DNA of 64,000 bases from Pseudomonadota bacterium. GTDB taxonomy: Bacteria > Pseudomonadota > Alphaproteobacteria > Rhizobiales > Hyphomicrobiaceae. Positions 18,043 to 25,260 of this stretch are shown one piece after another. The stretch is from the NCBI GenBank assembly GCA_023423275.1, contig JAFAFW010000023.1:1-64000 (forward strand), written 5' to 3'. Both the position numbers and the translations under genes were made by a program. The notes beneath the pieces were generated by a model. The model was given only the letters and a program-made list of their open reading frames with translations, was not told the origin of the DNA and did no database searches. Numbering within the stretch: position 1 is the stretch's first letter; each line of letters begins with the position of its first letter.

Positions 18043-18893
18043 CAGTTCTTCTCCCTCACCGTACCCCAGCGTTCGACGGTGACGACCTCAAGTCCACGCA
18101 GGAGGACACGCTCGATCAGCAACCCGACGATGCCAACGACAAGCAGGCCTGCATAGACCACATCGGAGTTGAAGTATTCGCGGCCCCAGTAGATCCGATA
18201 TCCGAGGCCCGCGCTGACCGAGACGAGCATTTCCGCGACGATCAGGATGCGCCAGCAGCGCGAAAAGGCGAGGCGGTAGCCGGCAATCATCGATGGCAGG
18301 GCCGCGGGGATCAGCACGCGCCAGAACAGAGATGGTCCCGTAGCACCGAAGGCCTTGCCCGCACGAATGAGCGAGCCGTCTACGGTTCTCACGCCGGTCC
18401 AGGCATTGAGCGTTACGGTGAGAGCGACTTCGTAAATGAGAATGCTCGTGATCGCGAATTCGGTGAGGCCGAACCAGATCATCGACAGCGGAAACAGCGC
18501 CGTGCCGGGAATTGCGAGCAGGAAGTTGAGCGGTGCCGCGAGGATCCGTTCCCAGATCCGGAAATAGCCCATCACCACGCCGATGATCGTGCCCGCAATT
18601 GAGCCGATGAACACGCTTTCCAGAAGTCGGCGCAGAGATGCCCAGATATCGGCCCAGAGTGTGCCTTGTTCAGCCATACGTACAAGGGCGGAAAAGATGG
18701 CGCTGGCCGGAGGAAAGAGGGCGGCCGGCATCCCACTCAACCGCGCCGCCAATTCCCAGAGGATGACAAGGACGACCAGAGGAGCCGCGAGGAAGAGAAG
18801 ATTCTTCAACCCGTTCGTGAGGCCGCCCCCGGTGCGTACTTCCTCCGCCGAGAGGGTCGAGGCCATACGGCTGTCGGTATCCAGTGCCGCCAT
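18042..18893 (-). CDS. ABC transporter permease, NitT/TauT (SsuC-like)
   Basis: 283 residues with about six hydrophobic helices (first: LFLAAPLVVLVILWELAARL). The coupling loop appears as LIRAGKAFGATGPSLFWRVLIPAALPSMIAG, the family signature. It starts 34 bases after the binding-protein gene and overlaps the ATPase gene by one base. It is the membrane pore of the importer. Confidence 0.9.
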   Translation of the reverse strand: MAALDTDSRMASTLSAEEVRTGGGLTNGLKNLLFLAAPLVVLVILWELAARLSGMPAALFPPASAIFSALVRMAEQGTLWADIWASLRRLLESVFIGSIAGTIIGVVMGYFRIWERILAAPLNFLLAIPGTALFPLSMIWFGLTEFAITSILIYEVALTVTLNAWTGVRTVDGSLIRAGKAFGATGPSLFWRVLIPAALPSMIAGYRLAFSRCWRILIVAEMLVSVSAGLGYRIYWGREYFNSDVVYAGLLVVGIVGLLIERVLLRGLEVVTVERWGTVREKN

Positions 18894-18927
18894 CGCAGGA
18901 ATCGTCTCTGTTGTGCTGTCGACGCCG

Positions 18928-19920
18928 CTATTTGATCGCCGCTTCAGCCTTGTCGCCGAAGCTCTTGTCCAGGACCTGGCTCAGATCGATCTTGGACGAG
19001 ATCTTGTTGGTTTCCGCTAGGAAATCCCGCGTCCCGCCGAGTTCCTTGGTATCGCTGTCGATCAGGTTGACGCCGGGAAATTTGTCGACCTCGAACATCA
19101 TCGTCTTGATCGTGGCGTCGTCGAGGGAGGCGCCCGCGTCGCGAACGGTCTTGGAGAAAATCTTCAGCGCGCCGTCCGGATTGGCGCGGATCCACTTGTG
19201 CGCCTTGGCATAGGCATTGACGAAGCGCTGTACGGTGTCGCGGTTCTTCTCGATGTAGCCCTTATCGGCAACTAGGATCAGCGGGTAGGTGATCTCAGCC
19301 ATGTCCTGGAATTGCTTGGCGCTGATGATTTCCTTGCCGTTGCCGCCCTGCACGATCCGCTGCATCATGGGATCCCATCCGAGCACGGCGTCGAATGTAC
19401 CTTTCGAGGCCATCGCAGTCGGCATATCCGTGACGCGGACGTTGGAAATCTGGAAGTCGCTTTCCTTGAGGCCCTCTTTCTTGACGAGGTTCAGGAAAAC
19501 GCCGTGCACACCTGTGCCGACCTGCATCCCGATACGCTTGCCCTTGAGATCGGCGAGAGATTTCACCTCGCCGAGATCTGGAGAGCCTACCATCTTGCCG
19601 GTGAAACCGCGCGAGCCCGCGCCGATCGCGACCAGGGGAATGCCCTTGTCGATCGCCGAGAACAGGACGACGTCTGAAACTTCAGCGAACTGCATGGAGC
19701 CCGCGACGATCGCCTCGACGGCAAGGTTGCCACGAACCACAGGTTTCAGTTCGACATCGAGGCCCTCTTCCTTGAAGAAGCCCTCTTGCGAGGCGACCAG
19801 CGATGGCACCTGATTGACGCCGCTGGCCATGCCGACGGTGACTTTACTCTGCGCCAGCGTGACAGATGGCAGGGCTACGAGTGCGCCCAGCGCGAATAGC
19901 AGCTTCGCGAAACCCGACAT
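18928..19920 (-). CDS. ABC transporter substrate-binding protein, NitT/TauT (SsuA/THI5-like)
   Basis: 330 residues from the ATG at 19920, with GGGAGGAAACATC directly upstream; a longer frame to 19968 lacks such a site. The signal peptide FAKLLFALGALVALPSVTLAQ precedes a two-lobe binding protein with NQVPSLVASQEGFFKEEGLDVELKP and MADIT/TYPL-type segments of the NMT1/THI5 fold. These proteins bind sulfonates, nitrate, pyrimidine precursors or aromatic acids. First gene of the transport-dioxygenase unit; its promoter shares the divergent region with the gene at 20128. Confidence 0.9.
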   Translation of the reverse strand: MSGFAKLLFALGALVALPSVTLAQSKVTVGMASGVNQVPSLVASQEGFFKEEGLDVELKPVVRGNLAVEAIVAGSMQFAEVSDVVLFSAIDKGIPLVAIGAGSRGFTGKMVGSPDLGEVKSLADLKGKRIGMQVGTGVHGVFLNLVKKEGLKESDFQISNVRVTDMPTAMASKGTFDAVLGWDPMMQRIVQGGNGKEIISAKQFQDMAEITYPLILVADKGYIEKNRDTVQRFVNAYAKAHKWIRANPDGALKIFSKTVRDAGASLDDATIKTMMFEVDKFPGVNLIDSDTKELGGTRDFLAETNKISSKIDLSQVLDKSFGDKAEAAIK

Positions 19921-19985
19921 GATGTTTCCTCCCGGAGTTCGATTTCGCCCGGCTTCCTGCCCGGTCACATTTGCTCCGTGTCTAA

Positions 19986-20014
19986 CGATAGGACGCGGTT
20001 CAGGGCGCGGTCAA
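19986..20014 (-). promoter_or_regulatory. Candidate sigma-70 promoter for the 19920-15640 unit
   Basis: Read on the minus strand, TTGACC (20014-20009) and CTATCG (19991-19986) are separated by 17 bases. The -35 match is good and the -10 weak. A perfect 14-base palindrome begins two bases upstream of the -35 box. Confidence 0.4.
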
Positions 20015-20015
20015 G

Positions 20016-20029
20016 AAATATCGATATTT
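20016..20029. promoter_or_regulatory. Palindromic operator candidate 1
   Basis: AAATATCGATATTT is a perfect 14-base palindrome in an otherwise GC-rich genome. It lies next to the -35 box of the minus-strand importer. The same core recurs 39 bases away (20056-20067). The GntR-type regulator at 21014 is the obvious candidate ligand. Confidence 0.6.
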
Positions 20030-20040
20030 ATTCTGATTTG

Positions 20041-20069
20041 TTGACCGACCAAAAAAATATCGATATTCG
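20041..20069 (+). promoter_or_regulatory. Candidate sigma-70 promoter for the 20128-24173 unit
   Basis: TTGACC (20041-20046) and TATTCG (20064-20069) with 17-base spacing. Operator candidate 2 covers the spacer and part of the -10 box, as expected for repression. The -10 match is modest. Confidence 0.4.
20056..20067. promoter_or_regulatory. Palindromic operator candidate 2
   Basis: AATATCGATATT is a perfect 12-base palindrome sharing its core with the 14-mer at 20016-20029. It overlaps the putative promoter of the plus-strand catabolic genes. Confidence 0.6.
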
Positions 20070-20127
20070 TGACTGATCTTCTAGGGATGAAACGCGCCTG
20101 CAGAGCGGGCCGAATATCGAGGACGAC

Positions 20128-21006
20128 ATGCGTTACGCGGCATTCGAGGAAAGCGGCAGAAGCCGGCTTGGAGTCGTTGCGGGGGACGAGATCATCGATC
20201 TCAGCCCGGTGACCGGAAATGCCACGTCGGTGCGCGCCGTCGTCGAGAATGCGGACTTGCAGGCCAACGTTGCTCGTCTGGCGGCCGATCCCAAGGCGCC
20301 GCGCCTGCCACTCGGCACATGCCGCCTTCTTTCTCCGCTTCCGAATGCGGGGAAATTCATCTGCCTTGGTCTCAATTATGCCGATCATGCCAAGGAAGGC
20401 GGGCACAACGTTCCCGACTATCCGTCGATCTTTCTGCGTGCCAACAGCTCGCTGATCGGCCCCGAGGACCCTATCATCGCTCCGCGCTGTTCCGAGCGCC
20501 TCGATTATGAAACGGAGCTTGTCATCGTCATCGGCAAGCGTTGCCATCACGTGCGCGAGGACGACGCGCTCAAGGTCATCTTCGGTTACACCGTCTTCAA
20601 TGATGGTACCATTCGCGATTATCAGCGTCGCACGTCGCAGTGGACGGCGGGTAAGAACTTCCACGGCACGGGACCGCTCGGCCCCTGGATCGTGACGGCG
20701 GATGAAGTGTCGCCCGGCGCTCGCGGCCTCGGTATCCGCTCCCGCCTGAATGGCAACGTTATGCAGAGTTCCAACACGGAACACATGCTGTTCAGTGTGC
20801 CGCGCACCATCGCAATTCTGTCCGAGATCTGGGTTCTGGAGCCCGGCGATTTGATCGCGACGGGTACGCCGGAGGGCGTCGGTCACGCGCGCAAGCCGCC
20901 AGTATGGATGCGCCCGGGCGACGAAATTTCAGTCGAGGTCGATGGCGTTGGGACGCTGACGAACCGGATCGTTGCCGAAACGGAAGATTCCAGCTTCATC
21001 GCATAG
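20128..21006 (+). CDS. Fumarylacetoacetate hydrolase-family enzyme
   Basis: 292 residues. The family core runs from about residue 75 (KFICLGLNYADHAKEGG) to the end. Metal ligands are visible as Glu128 and Glu130 (DYETELVIVIG) and Asp159 (VFNDGTIRDYQ), followed by the Lys of WTAGKNFHGTGPLGPW and the GDLIATGTPEGVG turn. Such enzymes hydrolyse or isomerise or decarboxylate the open-chain products of meta-cleavage. It is first in the plus-strand arm, divergent from the importer-dioxygenase arm, so it probably acts after the dioxygenase. Whether it is hydrolase, isomerase or decarboxylase cannot be decided here. Confidence 0.88.
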   Translation: MRYAAFEESGRSRLGVVAGDEIIDLSPVTGNATSVRAVVENADLQANVARLAADPKAPRLPLGTCRLLSPLPNAGKFICLGLNYADHAKEGGHNVPDYPSIFLRANSSLIGPEDPIIAPRCSERLDYETELVIVIGKRCHHVREDDALKVIFGYTVFNDGTIRDYQRRTSQWTAGKNFHGTGPLGPWIVTADEVSPGARGLGIRSRLNGNVMQSSNTEHMLFSVPRTIAILSEIWVLEPGDLIATGTPEGVGHARKPPVWMRPGDEISVEVDGVGTLTNRIVAETEDSSFIA

Positions 21007-21013
21007 AGCCGAT

Positions 21014-21829
21014 ATGATCCGCGGACCGTTCAGTCAGGAACCCGGCCGATCGCGCACCGGCCGCCTCTATGGCCGGCTTCGCGACGATATCATCCAGGGA
21101 GTGTTCGCGCCCGGCTCCAAGCTGAAGATCGAGGATCTGAAAACACGCTATGAGACCGGCGCGACGCCAATCCGCGAGGCCTTGAGCCTGCTCACGGCCG
21201 ATGGACTCGTGGAGCGGCTCGATCAGCGCGGTTTCCGGGTCGCGGAAGCCAGCGCAAGCGAGTTTGAAGAGCTGCTTGCGATCCGGTGCTGGATCGAGGA
21301 ACGCGCCCTGCGTCTTGCGATACGTCACGGGGGGCGAGAGTGGGAAGAGGGCATCGTGCTCGCGCGCTATCGGCTCGCCAGTACACCTCGTGTCTCCCTG
21401 GCCGGCAGCTATCCGCAGAGCGGCGAGTGGGAACGTGCCCACAAGGATTTCCATTTGAGCCTTGTTTCGGCCTGCGGTTCGACGACACTCCTGCGGCTCT
21501 GCAACCAGCTCTATGACGAGAACAACCGCTATCGTTATCTCGCCCGGCTCAGCAACAACGAGCGTCCCGATGTGCTCAAGGAGCATGAGGCGATCGCAGA
21601 CGCCGTGCTGGCGAGGGATGCCGACCACGCGGTTGCGTTGATCATCGATCATTACACGCTCACGGGCGATCTTCTGCGCCAGAGCATTCTGACCAACCTG
21701 GGGACTGCGGGAGAGCCGGTGCCGAAGATGCCGGTCATTCGCAAAGGCGAATTGGCAAAGCGGCTGAAAACGAAGCCCGAAAAGGATCTGGAGCTTACGG
21801 GCGCGCGGCGTCCTCGCCGCAATCGATAA
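21014..21829 (+). CDS. GntR-family transcriptional regulator (FCD type)
   Basis: 271 residues from the ATG at 21014, 7 bases after the previous stop. The N-terminal winged helix includes LYGRLRDDIIQGVFAPGSKL, YETGATPIREALSLLTADGLV and DQRGFRV; the C-terminal FCD ligand domain has an Arg/Asp-rich helix (FEELLAIRCWIEERALRLAI), a metal-site-like EWERAHKDFHLSLV and EHEAIADAVLARD. It likely senses a pathway acid and controls both arms through the palindromes at 20016-20067. The last 40 residues are basic and unlike the family core. Confidence 0.88.
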   Translation: MIRGPFSQEPGRSRTGRLYGRLRDDIIQGVFAPGSKLKIEDLKTRYETGATPIREALSLLTADGLVERLDQRGFRVAEASASEFEELLAIRCWIEERALRLAIRHGGREWEEGIVLARYRLASTPRVSLAGSYPQSGEWERAHKDFHLSLVSACGSTTLLRLCNQLYDENNRYRYLARLSNNERPDVLKEHEAIADAVLARDADHAVALIIDHYTLTGDLLRQSILTNLGTAGEPVPKMPVIRKGELAKRLKTKPEKDLELTGARRPRRNR

Positions 21830-21861
21830 ATCCAATAACAACGATCAAGGGAGTAGCCCAC

Positions 21862-22896
21862 ATGCAGAAACTTATCCCGACCACTGTTGTGGGAAGTTAT
21901 CCGCAGCCGGACTGGCTTGTGGACCGCGAGAAGCTCAAGTCGCAAACGGTACCGCGCGTGCGCGTGACCGATATCTGGCGCATCGACGAAGGCCACCTCG
22001 AGGCTGCTCAGGACGACGCCACGATCCTCGCCATTCGCGACATGGAACGCGCCGGCATCGATATCGTCACGGATGGTGAGATCCGCCGCGAAAGCTACTC
22101 CAATCGCTTCGTAACCGAGCTTGAGGGCGTGGACTGCGACACGCCCAAAATCGTCACGCTGCCGACCGGCCGTCAGGGAGCAATGCCGCGCGTCGTATCG
22201 AAAGTGCGGAGGACCCATGCCGTGGAGGTTCGCGACGTCGAGTTTCTGCGCCGGAACACCGACCGGACGATCAAGATCACGATGCCCGGCCCCTTCACCA
22301 TGTCCCGCCAGTGCCACAACGAGCACTACAAGGATCCCGACGAGATGGTGATGGATTTCGCGGCGGCGCTGAACGCGGAGGCCAAGGAGCTGGAAAAGGC
22401 GGGCGCAGACATCATCCAGCTCGATGAGCCATGGCTGCGTCAGGACCCGGAAGCTGCGAAACGGGTGGCCGTGCGCGCGATCAACGCGGCATTGAAGGGC
22501 CTTTCGGCAACCACCGCCGTGCATCTGTGTTTCGGCTACGCGCATCTCGTGTCGGGCAAGCCAAGTGGTTATGCGTTCCTCTCCGAACTCGCGGACACCA
22601 CCGCCAATCAGATTTCCATCGAGGCGGCTCAGCCGAAGGTGGACCTCGGCGTACTCAAGGATCTCTCGGGTAAGTCGATCATGCTGGGTGTGATCGATCT
22701 CGGTGATCCCAATATCGAGACACCGGAAAAGGTGGCAGAGCGGCTGCGCGGGGGGCTGAAGCATCTGCCGGCCGGCCGGCTGATAGCGGCGCCTGACTGC
22801 GGCATGAAATATCTGTCGCGCGACGTTGCATTCGGAAAACTCAAGGCGATGGCGGACGGCGCCGCAATCGTGCGCGCAGAACTTCAGCAGGGCTGA
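21862..22896 (+). CDS. Core MetE-like (cobalamin-independent methionine synthase C-domain) methyltransferase
   Basis: 344 residues, only the catalytic C-terminal half of a full MetE (which has about 750). Zn ligands look preserved: His221 and Cys223 (AVHLCFGYAH), Glu254 (ISIEAAQ) and Cys313 (APDCGMKYL). TTVVGSYPQPDWL, IDIVTDGEIRRESY and DIIQLDEPWL are the usual pterin/thiol-side motifs. Alone, this domain does not mark methionine synthesis: short homologues can accept methyl groups from other donors. Its place inside an aromatic-type catabolic operon suggests demethylation or methyl transfer from the imported substrate or an intermediate (inference). Confidence 0.82.
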   Translation: MQKLIPTTVVGSYPQPDWLVDREKLKSQTVPRVRVTDIWRIDEGHLEAAQDDATILAIRDMERAGIDIVTDGEIRRESYSNRFVTELEGVDCDTPKIVTLPTGRQGAMPRVVSKVRRTHAVEVRDVEFLRRNTDRTIKITMPGPFTMSRQCHNEHYKDPDEMVMDFAAALNAEAKELEKAGADIIQLDEPWLRQDPEAAKRVAVRAINAALKGLSATTAVHLCFGYAHLVSGKPSGYAFLSELADTTANQISIEAAQPKVDLGVLKDLSGKSIMLGVIDLGDPNIETPEKVAERLRGGLKHLPAGRLIAAPDCGMKYLSRDVAFGKLKAMADGAAIVRAELQQG

Positions 22897-22915
22897 CGGC
22901 GATCAACTCAGGAAG

Positions 22916-23587
22916 ATGCCCGGGGTGGTGAAGCGAGAGTCCGTGAAGCGTCTGACTTATACGTTCGACAATGGTCCTTGGCCGGGAGCCACGGATAAGC
23001 TGCTCGATTTCCTGCAACGGCGCGCGATCAAGGCAACTTTTTTCGTTGTGGGCGAGCGGTTGAAAGACCCCGCGGCCCGGCGTCTCGCCGAGCGTGCTCA
23101 TGCCGAAGGACACTGGATCGGCAATCACACGCTCACGCACGGTCAGCCGCTGGGTTCAGACGGCGCTCCCGAAAGGGTGCGAACAGAAGTCGGTGAGACT
23201 GAGAAGCTGCTTGGTCCGCTCGCGCATCCGCGAAAATTTTTCCGGCCGAATGGAGGAGGGGCGCTCGGCCCTCATGTTCTGAGCCAGGGAGCCGTCGATT
23301 ATCTGACGGAGCATCGCTATACCGTTGTCACCTGGAACAATGTGCCGCGCGATTGGGATGAAACCAGAGCCGGCTGGGCCGGTCGAGCGGAAGCCATGCT
23401 TGAGGCGCAGGACTGGTCGGTGCTCGTGCTGCACGATCAGTTCATCGCGCCGATGATGGCTTCCCTGGAAGCCTTTCACGACAGGCTCCTCGCGCGATCG
23501 GTTGAAATCGTGCAGGAGTTTCCCGCGAACTGCCTTCCGATCCGGGAAGGCCGGATCGTGAATGACCTTTCCGGGCTTGTCTCATAA
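22916..23587 (+). CDS. NodB/polysaccharide deacetylase-family protein with altered metal motif
   Basis: 223 residues from the ATG at 22916; GTG codons at 22925 and 22928 are alternatives with better spacing from AGGA at 22910. NodB-domain motifs are TYTFDNGPWPG (15-25), HWIGNHTLTH (His71 and His75, the H-x3-H pair), FFRPNGGG (about 109-115) and VLVLHDQ. Motif 1 normally reads TFDDGP; here the metal-binding second Asp is Asn19. No signal peptide, so a cytoplasmic amide or formamide hydrolase is more likely than a cell-wall enzyme (inference from context). It lies 19 bases downstream of the MetE-like gene. Confidence 0.78.
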   Translation: MPGVVKRESVKRLTYTFDNGPWPGATDKLLDFLQRRAIKATFFVVGERLKDPAARRLAERAHAEGHWIGNHTLTHGQPLGSDGAPERVRTEVGETEKLLGPLAHPRKFFRPNGGGALGPHVLSQGAVDYLTEHRYTVVTWNNVPRDWDETRAGWAGRAEAMLEAQDWSVLVLHDQFIAPMMASLEAFHDRLLARSVEIVQEFPANCLPIREGRIVNDLSGLVS

Positions 23588-23618
23588 ACGCAGGACACGG
23601 CACGCGGAGGAGCAGGTC

Positions 23619-24173
23619 ATGAAGATCCTCGGAATTTCAGGAAGCTTGCGCGAGCACTCCTTCAACACGGCTCTGCTGCGGGCCGTGCGTGAACTCGCGC
23701 CGCCTGGAATGGAGATAGATATTTTCGATCTCGCACAGATCCCCATCTATAACGACGATGTGCGCCTCGCTGGAGATCCCTCCGATGTCGCGACGTTCCG
23801 GGAAGCGATCCGGGCTGCGGATGGCCTCGTTATCGCGTCGCCGGAATACAATCGTTCTGTTCCGGGCGTGCTGAAGAATGCGATCGACTGGGCGTCGCGC
23901 CCGCCGGAGCAGCCGTTCGCCGGGAAACCCATCGCCATCATGGGTGTGAGCAACGGTGCGCTGGGGGCCGCATTCGCCAATCATCACCTGCGCCAGATAT
24001 TCGTCTACATGGACGCCCGAATGGTCAATGGACCTGAAGTGATGATCGGAGACGCGAAGACCAAGTTTGATGAGGCGCTCCGCCTCGTACACGGGCCGAC
24101 GAGGCAGTTCGTCGGCGATCACCTGAAGAGGCTCGGCGCACTTGTTTCTTCGGGAGAGCCGGCCCGCGGCTAG
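23619..24173 (+). CDS. NADPH-dependent FMN reductase-family protein
   Basis: 184 residues from the ATG at 23619, with CGGAGGA 8 bases upstream. The flavodoxin-like fold shows MKILGISGSLREHSFNTALL (phosphate loop of FMN), IASPEYNRSVPGVLKNAIDW and GKPIAIMGVSNGALGAAF, all typical of the SsuE/ChrR/ArsH-like group. It could supply reduced flavin to a monooxygenase or reduce a quinone; no partner monooxygenase is present in the cluster. Last gene of the plus-strand arm. Confidence 0.88.
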   Translation: MKILGISGSLREHSFNTALLRAVRELAPPGMEIDIFDLAQIPIYNDDVRLAGDPSDVATFREAIRAADGLVIASPEYNRSVPGVLKNAIDWASRPPEQPFAGKPIAIMGVSNGALGAAFANHHLRQIFVYMDARMVNGPEVMIGDAKTKFDEALRLVHGPTRQFVGDHLKRLGALVSSGEPARG

Positions 24174-24464
24174 ATCCGAAACGTCGCGAGATGAAATCGG
24201 TGTGGTTTCTGCGGTCGGATCCGCCTTCATCCTCATTTGATTGATAACTTTCAACCTGACCTCCCGAGTGCAGGCCTGCTGAATCTCCCTATACGCCCCC
24301 GCAGGCCATCTACCATTTGACCAAGCAATACGCTTCCTAAAGGGCTTGCGCGCCGCATGCTAACGTGAGACGCCACGCGCGGGCGCAGACAATCAGGATG
24401 TTCATTGACTGGCGCGCGCCGCAATCGAATGGCGGGGAAGAAGGTGCCGCGCGAAGGATATACT

Positions 24465-25142
24465 GTGACGAAGGCTAGGAAGTTTTCCGATACCAAGTCA
24501 TCTGCGTCCCTGTCCGCGGAGGCGTATCGGGCCATTGAAGAGCGTATCGTGACCCTGGTTTTCCCGCCGGGCAGCACGTGGTCGGAAGCGGCCATTGCCG
24601 AAGCCGTCGATATCGGACGGACCCCGGTTCGTGAGGCGCTTCAGCGGCTTGCCGTCGGCCATATCGTCCAAATCGTACGCCGGCACGGAATCGTCATCTC
24701 GCCGATAGACCTTCACACGCAACTCCTGGTCATCGAGACCCGCAGGGAGCTGGAGCGTCTGGTTGCGGTGCGCGCGGCGCGGCGGGTGCTCGCCTCCGAC
24801 AAGCGCGAGCTCAACAAGCTGGCCGACGAAATGGAGGAGATTGGACGGACACATCAGATCCGGGAATTTCTCGGCAAGCAATTCATTTACAAGCAATTGC
24901 TGGCAGACATCGCCGGCAACCCCTTCACGGCCGCCGCGCTCGAGCCGCTGCATATCCTGACGAGGCGGTTCTACTTTCGCTATCATCCGGATCTGGAGGA
25001 CCTGCCGCAGGTGACGAAAGTTCATGCCGCGCTTCTGCGGGCGGTGGCGAGTGGCGAAGAGGCAGCGGCCAGGCAATCTGTCACCGTCATGATCGACTAT
25101 GCCGAGCAGCTGACGCGCCGGATCGTCGAGCGCGAACGGTAA
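24465..25142 (+). CDS. GntR-family transcriptional regulator
   Basis: 225 residues from the GTG at 24465, preferred because AAGGA lies 6 bases upstream; the frame is open to 24405 with ATG at 24429 but without a good ribosome site. Winged helix: EAYRAIEERIVTLVFPPGSTW, IGRTPVREALQRLA, VRRHGIVISP. The C-terminal FCD-type domain includes LVIETRRELERLVAVRAAR and VTKVHAALLRAVASGEE. It precedes the operon at 25261 with palindromic AT-rich sites between them, so it probably controls that operon. Confidence 0.85.
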   Translation: MTKARKFSDTKSSASLSAEAYRAIEERIVTLVFPPGSTWSEAAIAEAVDIGRTPVREALQRLAVGHIVQIVRRHGIVISPIDLHTQLLVIETRRELERLVAVRAARRVLASDKRELNKLADEMEEIGRTHQIREFLGKQFIYKQLLADIAGNPFTAAALEPLHILTRRFYFRYHPDLEDLPQVTKVHAALLRAVASGEEAAARQSVTVMIDYAEQLTRRIVERER

Positions 25143-25157
25143 AAAACATATTTTTAT
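25141..25157. promoter_or_regulatory. AT-rich imperfect palindrome
   Basis: TAAAAAACATATTTTTA overlaps the stop codon of the GntR gene. It could be an operator or part of a weak terminator; no strong hairpin forms. Confidence 0.3.
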
Positions 25158-25200
25158 CAATAGCTTCAGGTTACGGAGTGATGTGCTCTTTGGACATCTC

Positions 25201-25228
25201 TTGACGCCGTTCGGCTTTTGGATATGTT
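25201..25228 (+). promoter_or_regulatory. Candidate promoter of the 25261-33177 operon
   Basis: TTGACG (25201-25206) and TATGTT (25223-25228) with 16-base spacing, about 30 bases upstream of the first start codon. The AT-rich palindrome at 25227-25243 would cover the transcription start. Confidence 0.4.
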
Positions 25229-25243
25229 ATAGATATATTATAA
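25227..25243. promoter_or_regulatory. Operator candidate downstream of the -10 box
   Basis: TTATAGATATATTATAA is a 17-base imperfect palindrome with perfect TTATA/TATAA arms. It sits over the expected transcription start of the operon at 25261 and 100 bases after a GntR gene, which suggests repression by that regulator. Confidence 0.4.
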
Positions 25244-25260
25244 AAATATCGGGATGAAAC

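Noticed and set aside
21830..21861. SAM-type riboswitch upstream of the MetE-like gene
   Set aside because: Only 32 bases separate it from the previous stop, too short for a riboswitch, and no SAM-II-like stem is visible.
24174..24464. Possible terminator or small RNA after the FMN reductase gene
   Set aside because: The only complementarity (GATCCGA and TCGGATC) is 7 bases with over 30 bases between, and no T run follows.
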